From Rutpela maculata (Eukaryota > Arthropoda > Insecta > Coleoptera > Cerambycidae): a stretch of 64,000 bases of DNA. The notes below the pieces were generated by a model. The model did not search any database, had not been told where the DNA came from, and worked only from the letters and a program-made list of their open reading frames with translations. Below are positions 1 through 9,552 of the stretch, piece by piece; position 1 is the stretch's first letter, and every line of letters begins with the position of its first letter. The position numbers and the translations under genes were made by a program. The DNA lies in NCBI GenBank assembly GCA_936432065.2, contig OW386285.2, positions 407,480,547 through 407,544,546 of the forward strand. The letters run 5' to 3'.

Positions 1-59
1 TTTTAAATAAATGAGAGTTGACAGCTCCATGCCCAAATAAACATCTGACATACTTGACG

Positions 60-940
60 TTAATATCTTCTTCTATTAGCCAAAGGGGAACTAGGTAATT
101 TGTCGTTTATTTTACAATATATATAGTTGTTATTACAAACTTCAGTCCAGTCCTCTTCCCATAGTTTTTTCATATTTGTTTTCAAGACTGGTATTATGTC
201 AGAGTGAGGAAAATTATCGATAGGATCTCCGTCAATACTTGAAGACTTGGCTAATTTGTCTGCTATAATATTCCCTAATATTTCCTTTAGCCCAAATAAA
301 TATAACATTTTTATTGACATCTTTTAACCTGGCTAGCTTTTCCATAATTTCTACAATAATTGACTTTGAATATATGTGATCTGGTGGATTAGAAATAGTG
401 GTCATAGCTGAGATCGAGTCTGCCGTAATTAAAAAGTTTTAGAAATTATTGTAGTTACACATGGCCCAGTCTAAGGCTCTGCTTATTCCGATAGATTCAG
501 CAGTATATATAGAGCGCATATTATTTAATCCATACTTAAATGAGTCTTGGGGTGTTTTGAATGTACACAGCACAACCAACACCACTGCAGGATTTGGAAC
601 CGTCAGTGAAAATTTTACAAGAGTTATGGAATCCAGATATAATTTCCTGCAAAATTAAGTTATTTCCAGTTGCATCATTATATTTAGGTATTATCACCAT
701 AGATTGGAAAAAGTAAATGTATTTAGAACTAAAGAAGGGCAAATTAGTCATTTTACTGGTAGAATCGTATTCAGCCACCTTTGCAAATGCATCTGCCAGG
801 GTGGGGATCATTTATTTTGCCAATACGGATTTGTCAAATCTTGAGTGGATAACCGGTCAAGTTTGGGAAGCAGATTACTCTACGAAAAGTTATTATATTT
901 CAACAGGAATTTTTGAGCCTGAAATTGGCGCCTAAAACAA
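60..940 (-). pseudogene. RNase H domain of a non-LTR retrotransposon, decayed
   Basis: Read on the minus strand this is the 3' part of a non-LTR retrotransposon ORF2. RNase H would remove the RNA strand of the RNA:DNA hybrid after reverse transcription. Three catalytic acidic positions are visible: Asp in FTDGS at about 596-604, Glu in AESIGI at 496-498 and Asp in TADSISA at 418-420. They are followed by GNIIADKLAK near 230-280, the usual C-terminal end of this domain. The part at 800-940 resembles the linker between RT and RNase H. Stops and frame changes separate the pieces, so it is not functional. RT followed by RNase H is typical of I/R1/Jockey-related elements; the exact clade is not resolved. 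Confidence 0.8.
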
Positions 941-1102
941 ATATTACTTGAAATCCTAATTTGATAGCACAAGGTAAATCGTTTTAACGAAAAAGTTTTG
1001 TTAGCATATTTTGAAGGAAAGAAGAAATTAAAAGCTTCCACTTTATGGACTCAGTATTCAATTTTGTATTGAATAAACATTGTTTCTTTTTCTTTTTTAG
1101 CT

Positions 1103-1623
1103 TTCCTAAGACTCTTAGTTCTATGGTTTGTTGCACTAAAAAGTGTAGAGTATAACCAAACTGAAGAAAGTTAAAATAGTCTAGTGCACCATCTGTGGTA
1201 CGCTAGATTTACTATTTACATCTGGCATTGCGCTTGGATTGTATCAAAAGTTAGTAATCTGCATTCGCAGTTTCTATGATGGCTTTAAATAGTAGAACTT
1301 TGTAAAAGATTTACTTCTGACCAATCTTTACCGTCTTGCATAGATGGAACCGTTAGTGTCTAGTGGTCACACTCTACAAGAAATAGTATTGGTTGAAACG
1401 TTTGTATTTTCATTCTTTCTCTACCGTGTGGCACTGATGAGCCTGGGAAGGCGAAATGCGTCCGCCACTGTTGAGAAATGAATAGCTATGCATTGGGCTT
1501 CAACCAGGTCTCCTAAGACTTTAAGTTCTATGGTTTGTTACTGCAAAGTATAGAGTATAACCAGACTGAAAAGACTCAGAACAGTCTAGTGCGCCATCTA
1601 TGGTATGCTAGATTTACTATTTT
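1103..1623 (+). repeat. Tandem repeat, ~406-bp unit, 1.3 copies, retrozyme-like
   Basis: Positions 1103-1219 and 1509-1623 are direct repeats, about 85% identical by eye. Both run from CCTAAGACT to GCTAGATTTACTATTT. The start-to-start distance is 406 bp, so one full unit plus a partial second unit is present. The unit contains a hammerhead ribozyme motif at 1428-1468. Tandem monomers of a few hundred bp with one type I hammerhead each are the known architecture of animal retrozymes. The flanks before 1103 and after 1623 differ, so the array ends there. Confidence 0.65.
1428..1468 (+). ncRNA. Hammerhead ribozyme motif, minimal stem III type
   Basis: All conserved core parts occur in order: CTGATGA at 1434-1440, stem II GCC/GGC (1441-1443 with 1450-1452) closing a TGGGAA loop, GAAA at 1453-1456, then TGCGTC with predicted cleavage after C1462. 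Stem I forms from GTGGC (1428-1432) with GCCAC (1464-1468); one A-C mismatch lies next to the core. Stem III is only A-U plus a U-G wobble with a two-base loop. This matches the very short stem III of many animal hammerheads, which act as dimers. The cleavage site is GUC. Activity is an inference. Confidence 0.75.
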
Positions 1624-2699
1624 TCTTTCCTCGCCGTTTAGGTAAAATTTAACTTTTCATAACTGGTTATGAAAAGTTGGACGTTTTGACACTTACGTCA
1701 GTTTTGAAAAATGTCATTTTATATGTCAAAATTAGAGCTAACAATATTTTCCTTGGCTCAATCTCCACATTTTTATCTATGGAACAACTGAAATATGTAC
1801 CATTACTTGAATTCCAAATTTATCGAGTGGGCTGCTTTAACTGAGACACCCTGTGTTAACTTATTTACACATTTTGACAGAGATTTAACAACTTTTCGCC
1901 AACTCTCTTTAATATTAAACATCAATTTCTTCAACAACCATGCATTTATTATTCACTGGCCATTGTATAAGCCAACTGATCTGAATTTCAAATTGCTTGT
2001 CTAAGAAAGGCACGAATTATCTTAAAAAGTATGCATTTTAATTCTAACTCCCACAAAACTTCCGAGCAACCGAACTCATCTAACAGGGATTTGATTTCAA
2101 TTATTTAGTAAAATAAAATGATTCGTATATAAGGCACATTTTCAGTTTTCTATATTTCTCTATATTAAAGAACACCTGTACGGTGTATTTAACTTAATTG
2201 TACTTTTTCAAGCGAAATCAATATTACGACGAAATATTAAATTAATTTTTTCAAGTGTATTTCTAAAGGTGAAATGAATTTTTGATTAAGGTAGCATGGC
2301 GGACCTTATATTCTTGATTGCCATGTCGTTCCAATCAAAATTTAAGTTTACATTAATTTAATTAATATTGTATTATATTTTCAATCAACTCTTGCCTGCG
2401 TCAATAAATTTTGTTTATTAACTTGGTTTCTAGTTACTTTGTCGAAGTTTTGATTTGTAAGAAATTGTTGAAGTTGTAAAAGACTTCCAATAAGATAATA
2501 TTAGCAAACCTCAATTTTTTAATGAATTTAATTGTGTACAGTTGTACATGGCTTTCACAAATTATTTGAAGATACGGGACCTCGATTGTTGGAAATCAAT
2601 ACCACTAATTTTGCGTGTTAGTATTTGTACGAAGATGGCGGTAAATTAAAGGCACAATACGCCGCAGATAAAAAATTTCGTAAGTATTTTATTAATAAG
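1624..2699. other. No recognised gene
   Basis: AT-rich sequence with short frames only. I see no protein motif, RNA gene or clear repeat. Confidence 0.5.
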
Positions 2700-4130
2700 A
2701 AAGTATAAGTACGAGTAATACTCGCAAAACCAGCATAAATTCGAGTAACGAGTACGAGTACACATAACCATTAAAATAAGTTAATATTTTCTCTTCATAG
2801 TCTTTAGATAGAACTTTTTAACTATATAGATAAGAACAGATAAAAAGACACTCAAGTCAAGTTTAAAATAAAATAAAACCTTTTATTTAATAAAACAAAT
2901 TTAACGAAATAACCATTAGGCATTATGGTTCACAGAAAATAAAAACGTTATTATTTATAACATAGGCATGGGACATCTCACTTTTTATTAGCAAAACTTC
3001 ATAGAAGACCTCATTTTGAAGTAAAAGTCTCTTCAAACGTTGCTCCTTATTATCATTTTTGTAAATAATCGCTCATAAAAAAAATGCGATATTGCTGCGA
3101 ATTACCTAGTATTTCGTAGCAAATAATTCAATACTGAAAATCATCACCTATCTATCCTATTGTTTTTGGTGGCGAAAATAGAGGGGCATTTATGATTTTT
3201 TTTTAAGATTTACTTTAATAATAAAAAATGATCGCCGAATTGAAATTTTCCACACATTTTCAAAAAATATGAAATGGCATTCAATGTTATCCCGAAAGTT
3301 AATAAAATAAAATAAAATAGTAAATAAGACAATGTAAAATCATGATTTGGCTTCTAATCAGTATTGTCGCTTTTTCTTGAAAACGATGCGTCCTATCGAT
3401 TTCTGGCAAAAGGGCATTTTCTAAATAAAATTGAATGCTCGCTGTTTAATATTTTTTGAAAATATTTGCAAAATTTCAATTCGGCGATAATTTTTTCTTA
3501 AGTTTCATGAATATTAAATATCTCTCCATCTTCGTATCTTCTCAATTGGTAATAATAGGCATCCAATGGTTTTCAGTACTGAATTATTTGCTGTCAAAGA
3601 AGTCATTCGCAGCAATACCACGAATTTTTTTGCGAGCGGTTATTTAAAAAAAAAATAATAATAAAAATGTATTTACAAATATAATGCCCTGTCACAGAAA
3701 CGAAGCATCTTAGGATCAATGATTCTGGACCCTTTTATTCTCAAAATTAGGTCTTTTACCGACTAATAAAGTCATGCTAAAAAAAGTGATACACCCTGTA
3801 TAATATCAAATATATATAATATACACTGCTGAGCTGACGACAGATGACAATTGACTAGTTAGTGCCTGAGCCCCGAGTGGTAAACTAATGACTGCACACT
3901 AAAGTAAACTAAATCTCTGAGACTACTGTACCAGAGAAATAGAGGGGGTTGAGTACTCGTGAAAAGTAACAATTTTTGACGAATACTTTGTACGAGTAAT
4001 TTTTAATGTGCTGCAAATACGAGTATTAAGTCCTCTAAACCAAAAAGTACTTACGAATAATTAAAAAAGAGTGCTTTTAGTACTCGAGTACAAAATACGA
4101 GTAAAGTATTCGTGTACTCGCCCAGCTCTG
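2700..4130. mobile_element. Non-autonomous hAT-like remnant, right terminus at 4130
   Basis: The right end, read inward on the minus strand, is CAGAGCTGGGCGAGTAC followed by repeated ACTCG/CGAGT motifs. CAG..TGGGC ends and CGAGTACTCG subterminal repeats are characteristic of hAT superfamily MITEs. Similar CGAGTA repeats occur near 2710-2760, suggesting the left subterminal region, but no matching CAG..TGGGC terminus is seen there. No transposase is present. The element abuts the coding part of the RT at 4131, so it was probably inserted in or beside that retrotransposon. A separate hairpin (3062-3645) lies inside. Confidence 0.5.
3062..3645. repeat. Hairpin (foldback) element, ~200-bp arms
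   Basis: The left arm 3062-3271 and right arm 3449-3645 are inverted copies with moderate divergence. For example, ATGATCGCCGAATTGAAATT near 3228 pairs with AATTTCAATTCGGCGATAAT near 3474, and the blocks containing GCAAATAATTCA/TGAATTATTTGC also match. The central spacer is about 180 bp. No coding capacity. This is a palindromic MITE-like structure. Confidence 0.7.
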
Positions 4131-6369
4131 GTAAGTAGAAATTTAAATCTAAATAAAATGAAAAATAATACTTGGTTTACTAAAGAACTAGAGAAAGAAA
4201 GAAATGAACTAGAAAAGATGTATTGGTTAACACAAAATCTCAAATGTGACAGAAGTAGAGTAATTTATCAAAATAAAAGAAAAGAATATAAAAGAAATAT
4301 TAGAAAATCAAAGCTAGCTTATTTTACAAGAAAAATCAAAGAATCCGAAAACAAAGCGAAAGAAACTTGGAAAATAGTAAACAACACATTAGGAAGAGGG
4401 AAAGGAAACACAAATATAATAACTAATGTCATTCATGAAAATAAACTTGTTACTAAACCTGAAGAAATTACAAATACTTTTACAGAATACTTTAGCAATG
4501 TAGCAAAATCAAGCGTACAACAACATTTTGGAGAAAATAGTTCTTTACCAAATACAATAACAAACATACAAAGTAATTCTTCACTCTTCGTTGCTTATAT
4601 AGACGCATCGGATATAAAAAGAGAAATTAATAAAATGAAAAATAAGAAATCTACCGGGGTAGATGAAATTAGTGTCAAACTATTAAAATCAATTAGTGAT
4701 ATTATTTGTGAACCTTTAGCTTGCTTAATAAATAATTCATTGAGTTGTGGAGTATTTCCAGATATTCTCAAATTAGCATGTGTTATACCATTATTTAAAA
4801 AAGAAGATCCTCATAAAATAGAAAACTATCGACAAATTTCACTACTTAGTACCTTATCAAAGCTTTTAGAAAAACTAGCATATAATATAATCGTAAATTA
4901 TTTAAATAAACTGAATATTATAACACCTTGCCAACATGGTTTCAGACAACATATGTCAACAGAAACCGCTTCATATCACTTGTTAAACTGCATTTACAAA
5001 GAACTTAATGAAGGTAAATATGTCATGCTCTTAATGTTCGATCTGTCACGAGCCTTCGACACTGTGGATATGGAATTTTTAGCTAATAAGTTATATTCTA
5101 TAGGAATAAGGGGGAATATATTAATGTGGATACGGTCGTATATGAAAAATAGAAAAATGATAGTAAAAAGTAATAATGTAGTTTCTTCCATAAAAAAAAA
5201 AATGTAGATTTAGGCGTGCCGCAGGGTTCAGTTTTGGGACCTCTTCTTTTTATGATATATATAAATGATCTTCCACAACATATGTCCACTGGTCAAATTA
5301 CAATGTTCGCGGATGATACCTCGATATCAGTTTCAGCGTCGACACCAGAAGAACTTGCTTCAAAGGTAAATCGCGCGTGTGATGAATTGACTGCATGGAC
5401 ACAACGTAATAAATTAATTCTAAATGAAAGCAAGACAGTGTATTTAAATTTTTATCTTCAAAAACCTCTTCCTCAGAATTTTGAGACAGAAAACAAAATG
5501 ACGCTGTCTGTGACTGCAAAATTTCTGGGTACACATCTAGACTGTCGATTAAGGTGGGATAACCATGTTGACTTTGTTTGTGGCAAAGTAAATTCGGCCT
5601 TTTATGCGATATTACAAATGAAATCCACCCTCCACAACAAAGGATTGCTAAGTATATATTACTCGCTGGCTTATAGTCATATGGCTAATAATATTGTATC
5701 CTGGGCAGTTGGTAGTGGCATAAGCAGAGTACTGATATCCCAAAAAAGATTGATTAGGCTAATTTTTAATCTACAATCTACAACCAGTTGTAAAGATTAT
5801 TTCAAAAAAGAAAATATATTAACGGTACCTTCTGTATTTATGTGGAAATGTGTGCTTTATGTTTTTAAACATAAACATAATTTCGAAAAAGTTGGAAAAT
5901 GCCACAGTTATAGTACAAGACATGGTAGCAACTTAACGATACCTACTCATAAGATAAGTGCTTATAAAAAATCCCCTGCCTACAACTTCATAAAAATATT
6001 TGATACGCTGCCTCAAAAGTTAAAAGATATAAAAAGTTTCTCCAGTTTTAAAAAGCAAACAAAATCATATTTCCTGGATAAGGCATTTTATTCTGTACAA
6101 GAGTTTCTATCTACATAAATATGTATTATAAATATAATTTATTACTGTATAAATACCTTATAATCTATCTGTACTAATATCTATTGTTTTTATTTTTATG
6201 CGTATCTGTTTGTATATAAATGATGTTGTGTGTGTCTGTTTTTAATCTATACGTGTTAATGTTTTTGGATATATTTTAATATTTTTTATGTTGCTTGACT
6301 TACCATATGTACAAGAATGTATTTAAATAATGGGACATTAAATATCTATCTATATCTATCTATCTATCT
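4131..6369 (+). mobile_element. 5'-truncated non-LTR retrotransposon with TATC tail
   Basis: The body begins in the endonuclease-RT linker, directly at the hAT-like terminus. It runs through the RT to a stop at 6118 and a roughly 220-bp 3' UTR, then ends in a short TATC/ATCT microsatellite tail (6342-6369). Microsatellite tails in place of poly(A) are common in CR1/Jockey-type LINEs. The endonuclease and ORF1 are missing. Confidence 0.8.
4137..6118 (+). pseudogene. Non-LTR retrotransposon ORF2, RT domain, one frameshift
   Basis: The RT copies element RNA at the target site. In order: linker (NTWFTKEL and a lysine-rich stretch, 4150-4400); RT fingers with KKSTGVDEIS (~4650); CVIPLFKKEDPHKIENYRQI (~4780-4840); QHGFRQHMSTET (~4930); LSRAFDTVD (~5045); GVPQGSVLGPLLF (~5215); the catalytic FADD (5306-5317); and the thumb with FLGTHLDCRLRWDNHV. 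Two long frames meet at an 11-A run (5192-5202), where a one-base slip shifts frame; otherwise the reading is open to TAA at 6118. Catalytic residues are intact, so the copy is young or was recently active. Clade is probably CR1/Jockey-like (inference). Confidence 0.88.
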
Positions 6370-6532
6370 TACAAAAAAGGCCATAAAGGTGTTCGACTTC
6401 TTTTATTTTATCACAAAAAATGGTCATGCATATTTCTTAACAAGAATGTAGGCCAATCCCACTAAATATAATTGGTTGAAGTTTGCTCTAGCCGATTGAT
6501 GATGGATTGGAATAAACTATGTAGTCAACGTG

Positions 6533-6823
6533 CATGGTCAATAAACTATATGGTTACCTCGATCAGCAGCTTTAGGACGAGAGAGACACGGGGGGCGGGA
6601 AATCGAATGAAAGAGACAGACATATCTGATTTCCGTGCAAAAGACAGAGACAAAGATACTGGTAGGTCTACAGCCTACGTCACCTGTAGACACTACAGGC
6701 ATTTTTGTCTCTGTCTTTTGCACGGAAAGATATGTCTGTCTCTTTTATTCTATTCCCCGCCCCACCACGTCTCTCTCGTTCTAAAGCTGCCGGTCGAGGT
6801 AACCGTATAGTTTATTGACCGTG
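6533..6823. mobile_element. Palindromic MITE, 291 bp, 9-bp target duplication
   Basis: The ends are CATGGTCAATAAACTATA and, inverted, CACGGTCAATAAACTATA. Pairing continues almost to the centre (about 130 bp per arm, including the block with GAGAGAGAC and GACAGACATATCT), leaving a small central loop near 6670-6700. The element is flanked by a perfect 9-bp repeat GTCAACGTG (6524-6532 and 6824-6832). A 9-bp duplication suggests a Mutator-like or related transposase acting in trans; hAT would give 8. No coding capacity. Confidence 0.85.
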
Positions 6824-7080
6824 GTCAACGTGAACTATCAGGGGTGGACTAACTGTTTCTTCGTCAATAAAGTTTAATGAAAAGTTTTATAAAATCTTTC
6901 TGTTGAAATAAATAGTTTATCTTGTTTAACAGTAAAACTAAAGTTTACAAAAATAAATAATTGTTAAAAAAAGGTGATCGTGATAAAATGAAAATGAAGG
7001 GTAATGAAACAGTTTTTAATTAATCCGTGAAAGAACGCTCGACAACTGTGAGAGTAGACCACGTGATGAGTTGAAAATTG

Positions 7081-7740
7081 ACTGAAAATATGTGAAAAAA
7101 AAATGGAAGAATGCAACGTTAATTATCGCAAAAATATGGAACCTGATATATTTGAGGAATGGTTTGAACATACTCTAATCCCGAATTTGAAACTCTAACA
7201 ACGTGATTGTTATGGATAATGTATCTTATCATTCAAGACAAACTGAAAAAAATCCAAATACTTTATCAAATACGGAAGAAATACAAATCTTTCTGATGAA
7301 TCACGATCTCTACTTTAAATGTTATAATGAAGAAATAATTATTGGAAGTATTGTCCACCAGAACATTTGAAAAAAAATATATATGTTGTCGAGAACATCG
7401 CGAGGCAATATGGACACTCTGCTTAAAGACAACCTCCCTATTTTTATATTTTTAATCCAATAGAGCTGGTCTAGGGCCAATTAAAAAGACGGATTCGTCG
7501 GAAAAACACATTTCCTGAATTTGACAAAAAGTCGAATCAATTCACAGTGAAAATTCATAGTGCAATTTCCAACATACGAGAAAACGATGAAGAAAATAAA
7601 ATCACAAAGTAATCAAAGTTGAAGATGATTACAGAAAACTGGGCCAAATCTGTACAAATAGCGGAAATAAATTCATCGTCGACGTAAGAGGGGACAGTGA
7701 CAATGGCGAGAAATTTGAATAATGGAAAAGATTTCTATAT
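7081..7740 (+). pseudogene. IS630/Tc1-like DDE transposase, decayed
   Basis: This is a relic of the catalytic half of a DDE transposase. Visible motifs in order: NMEPDIFEEWFEHTLIPNL (7127-7190); VIVMDNVSYHSRQTEKNP (7201-7260), whose Asp is the second catalytic residue and is followed by the family YHS; ENIARQYGH (~7390); and PYFYIFNPIELVWGQLKRRI (7437-7500), with the catalytic Glu in NPIE. Then come NTFPEF and the tail motif ENWAKSVQIAE (~7630). Several indels interrupt the frame. This type is abundant in aphids and beetles. I see no clear terminal inverted repeats. Confidence 0.75.
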
Positions 7741-8208
7741 TTTATTTTATTTACTGTTTATATTTAACGTTCCGTTCAAATTATGTTTATAAAATATTTT
7801 TTTTACTATAAATAAAAAAATAAAATAAGGAATTTATCTAAAAAAAAAAAAATGAAGGGACGTTTATGACAGTGATGGTGAGTGAGTGGTATTCTCTGAT
7901 AGTGTTAGTGATTGTGATGAGGTTCATTATTTTTATTTTGGAAAAGTGTTATTATTTCTGGTAAGTTTAAAACATGTTATATTTGGAACATTTCGTTGGA
8001 TCTTGCTGGGCAATAAGAAAAACTGGTAGCGTTGAAGTTTGTGTACATTTTTGTAAACATACTTATTTTACAGTTCTGATATCGTATTATTCACCGTTAA
8101 AAAAATTATGTCCTTAAAATAATACCGACTAAGATGAGCATAAAAACGTGGATTTAATTGTATTTTATGTAATTACTCTCTATTTGTTAGTAGTATAGTT
8201 CACTACAC
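7741..8208. other. No recognised gene
   Basis: AT-rich non-coding sequence with a short poly(A) stretch near 7840-7851 and no recognised motif. Confidence 0.5.
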
Positions 8209-8294
8209 AATTCTTAAGCTTGTAAAAAATATCGGCGTCCTTGGCGGTGTGGTAGAGATCAAAGACGCCGGCATTATTTACACGCCTAAGAATT
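8209..8294. repeat. Small imperfect palindrome, 86 bp
   Basis: AATTCTTAAGC..TGTAAA..CGGCGTC on the left pairs with GACGCCG..TTTACACGCCTAAGAATT on the right; the central loop is about 20 bp. It could be a MITE relic or a structured RNA. No flanking duplication is evident. Confidence 0.55.
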
Positions 8295-8616
8295 CAAATA
8301 TTTAATTCATTGTTTGAAATTGAAAATATATTTTAAGTTCGGTCCTGTGTACTGCTTAACCTAACGCCGGCGGTATACTAACCAAAAGCGGTCAGTGTCC
8401 TTCACGCTTTTTTGCGAGCTTTTTTATATAGCTAAATTATATACGGAACCTATTATACCCACAATTTTTCCAACGGCAGCTTTGGGTTATTGGAATCGAA
8501 GGCCGTGATTCGATACTAATTACCTATAATGGTTCTTTAAATAATATAGTTTGAAAAATAAGTGTATTTTAAAAAAATTAAATAAGAAGAACGTATGATG
8601 TCAAGGTGCTTACGTA

Positions 8617-9550
8617 CACTTCTGTGCAATAAAATCCTGTACACCTATTTTTCGATGTATTAAATCATTCTTTATTTATTTGTCAGTGTCAGTGTCATAT
8701 TTTCGAAATGCCGAAATTAACTGAACATGAAAATTTCTAATTCGCTCTAAAATTGAAGAGGGATGGTCTATCAGAGCAGTTCCTAACCATTATCACTTAA
8801 ATAAAAGTGCCGTTATGAGTGTGAAGAAAAGGTGGAAGGAGGAAGGTATCATAAAGAGAAAAGACGGATCAGGCCGACCGAGAAGTTCAAATCTCGCTCA
8901 AGATGAAGCGCTCCTTGGTTATTTGAGGGAAAATCCATTTCAAACAGCAGTAGACGCTGTGTCCCGAGCTGTATCCATTACAAATTTTCCAGTATCGAGG
9001 TCAACAGCTAGCCGAAGGATAGGAAAATCGGAATTAAAAAACTGTGTAAGTGCCAAGAAGACCATATTAACAGAAGAACATAAGCCCGCATTCTGTTTTG
9101 TTTAAATTATGTCTATCGCCCGTTGGAGTTTTGGAACAATGTTGTGTTTACCGATGAAAAAGTTTTTCAGTCTTGTAATGAAGGACATATTCGGGTGTAC
9201 CGTCCTGCAAATACCGGGTTTCACGAAGTCTACCTGTAAAAGGATCACAAGCAGACACGTGCAGAACAACCATGCAGAAAACCGCTTTTTAATGTTTTGA
9301 GCTTTCAGAACCTGGCCTTATCTCGGACATAATTTTTCAACATCAATTTTTACATTTGTTATAAATCGAAATCATTAAATCATTAACATTTTTCCAAATA
9401 CCTTTCTTATGACATTTCACAATCAATGTCACTTTTTTACTTTTTTATAACCTATATGATAATAAAAAATCTAAATTCCAAAAAGACTGATTCACATCAC
9501 TTAATATTACTTGATTTTTCAAGTGCACGGGGTTTTATTGCACAGAAGTG
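8617..9550 (+). mobile_element. Tc1-like DNA transposon, 934 bp, with TIRs and TA duplication
   Basis: The ends are inverted: CACTTCTGTGCAATAAAA at 8617 matches the reverse complement of TTTTATTGCACAGAAGTG at 9533-9550 exactly over 18 bp, then imperfectly for about 10 bp more. TA dinucleotides flank the element (8615-8616 and 9551-9552), as expected for Tc1/mariner insertion. It carries a decayed transposase gene and is shorter than an autonomous Tc1 element, so it has lost part of the catalytic domain. Confidence 0.9.
8708..9299 (+). pseudogene. Tc1-like transposase, frameshifted and truncated
   Basis: The start is MPKLTEHE at 8708, followed by stops and a frame change near 8760. An N-terminal helix-turn-helix region then reads KIEEGWSIRAVPNHY and continues through the GSGRP linker (RKDGSGRPRSS, ~8865), the usual GRPR-type motif between the two DNA-binding helices. 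The open piece 8815-9105 holds SRSTASRRIGKSELKN. After a frame change at ~9105, FWNNVVFTDEKVF (~9128-9165) carries the first catalytic Asp. The second and third catalytic positions are not readable. Non-functional. Confidence 0.8.
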
Positions 9551-9552
9551 TA

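Noticed and set aside
1795..2004. 69-codon plus-strand frame after the retrozyme-like repeat
   Set aside because: No recognisable motif. The position where a second hammerhead would fall (~1840) was inspected and holds none.
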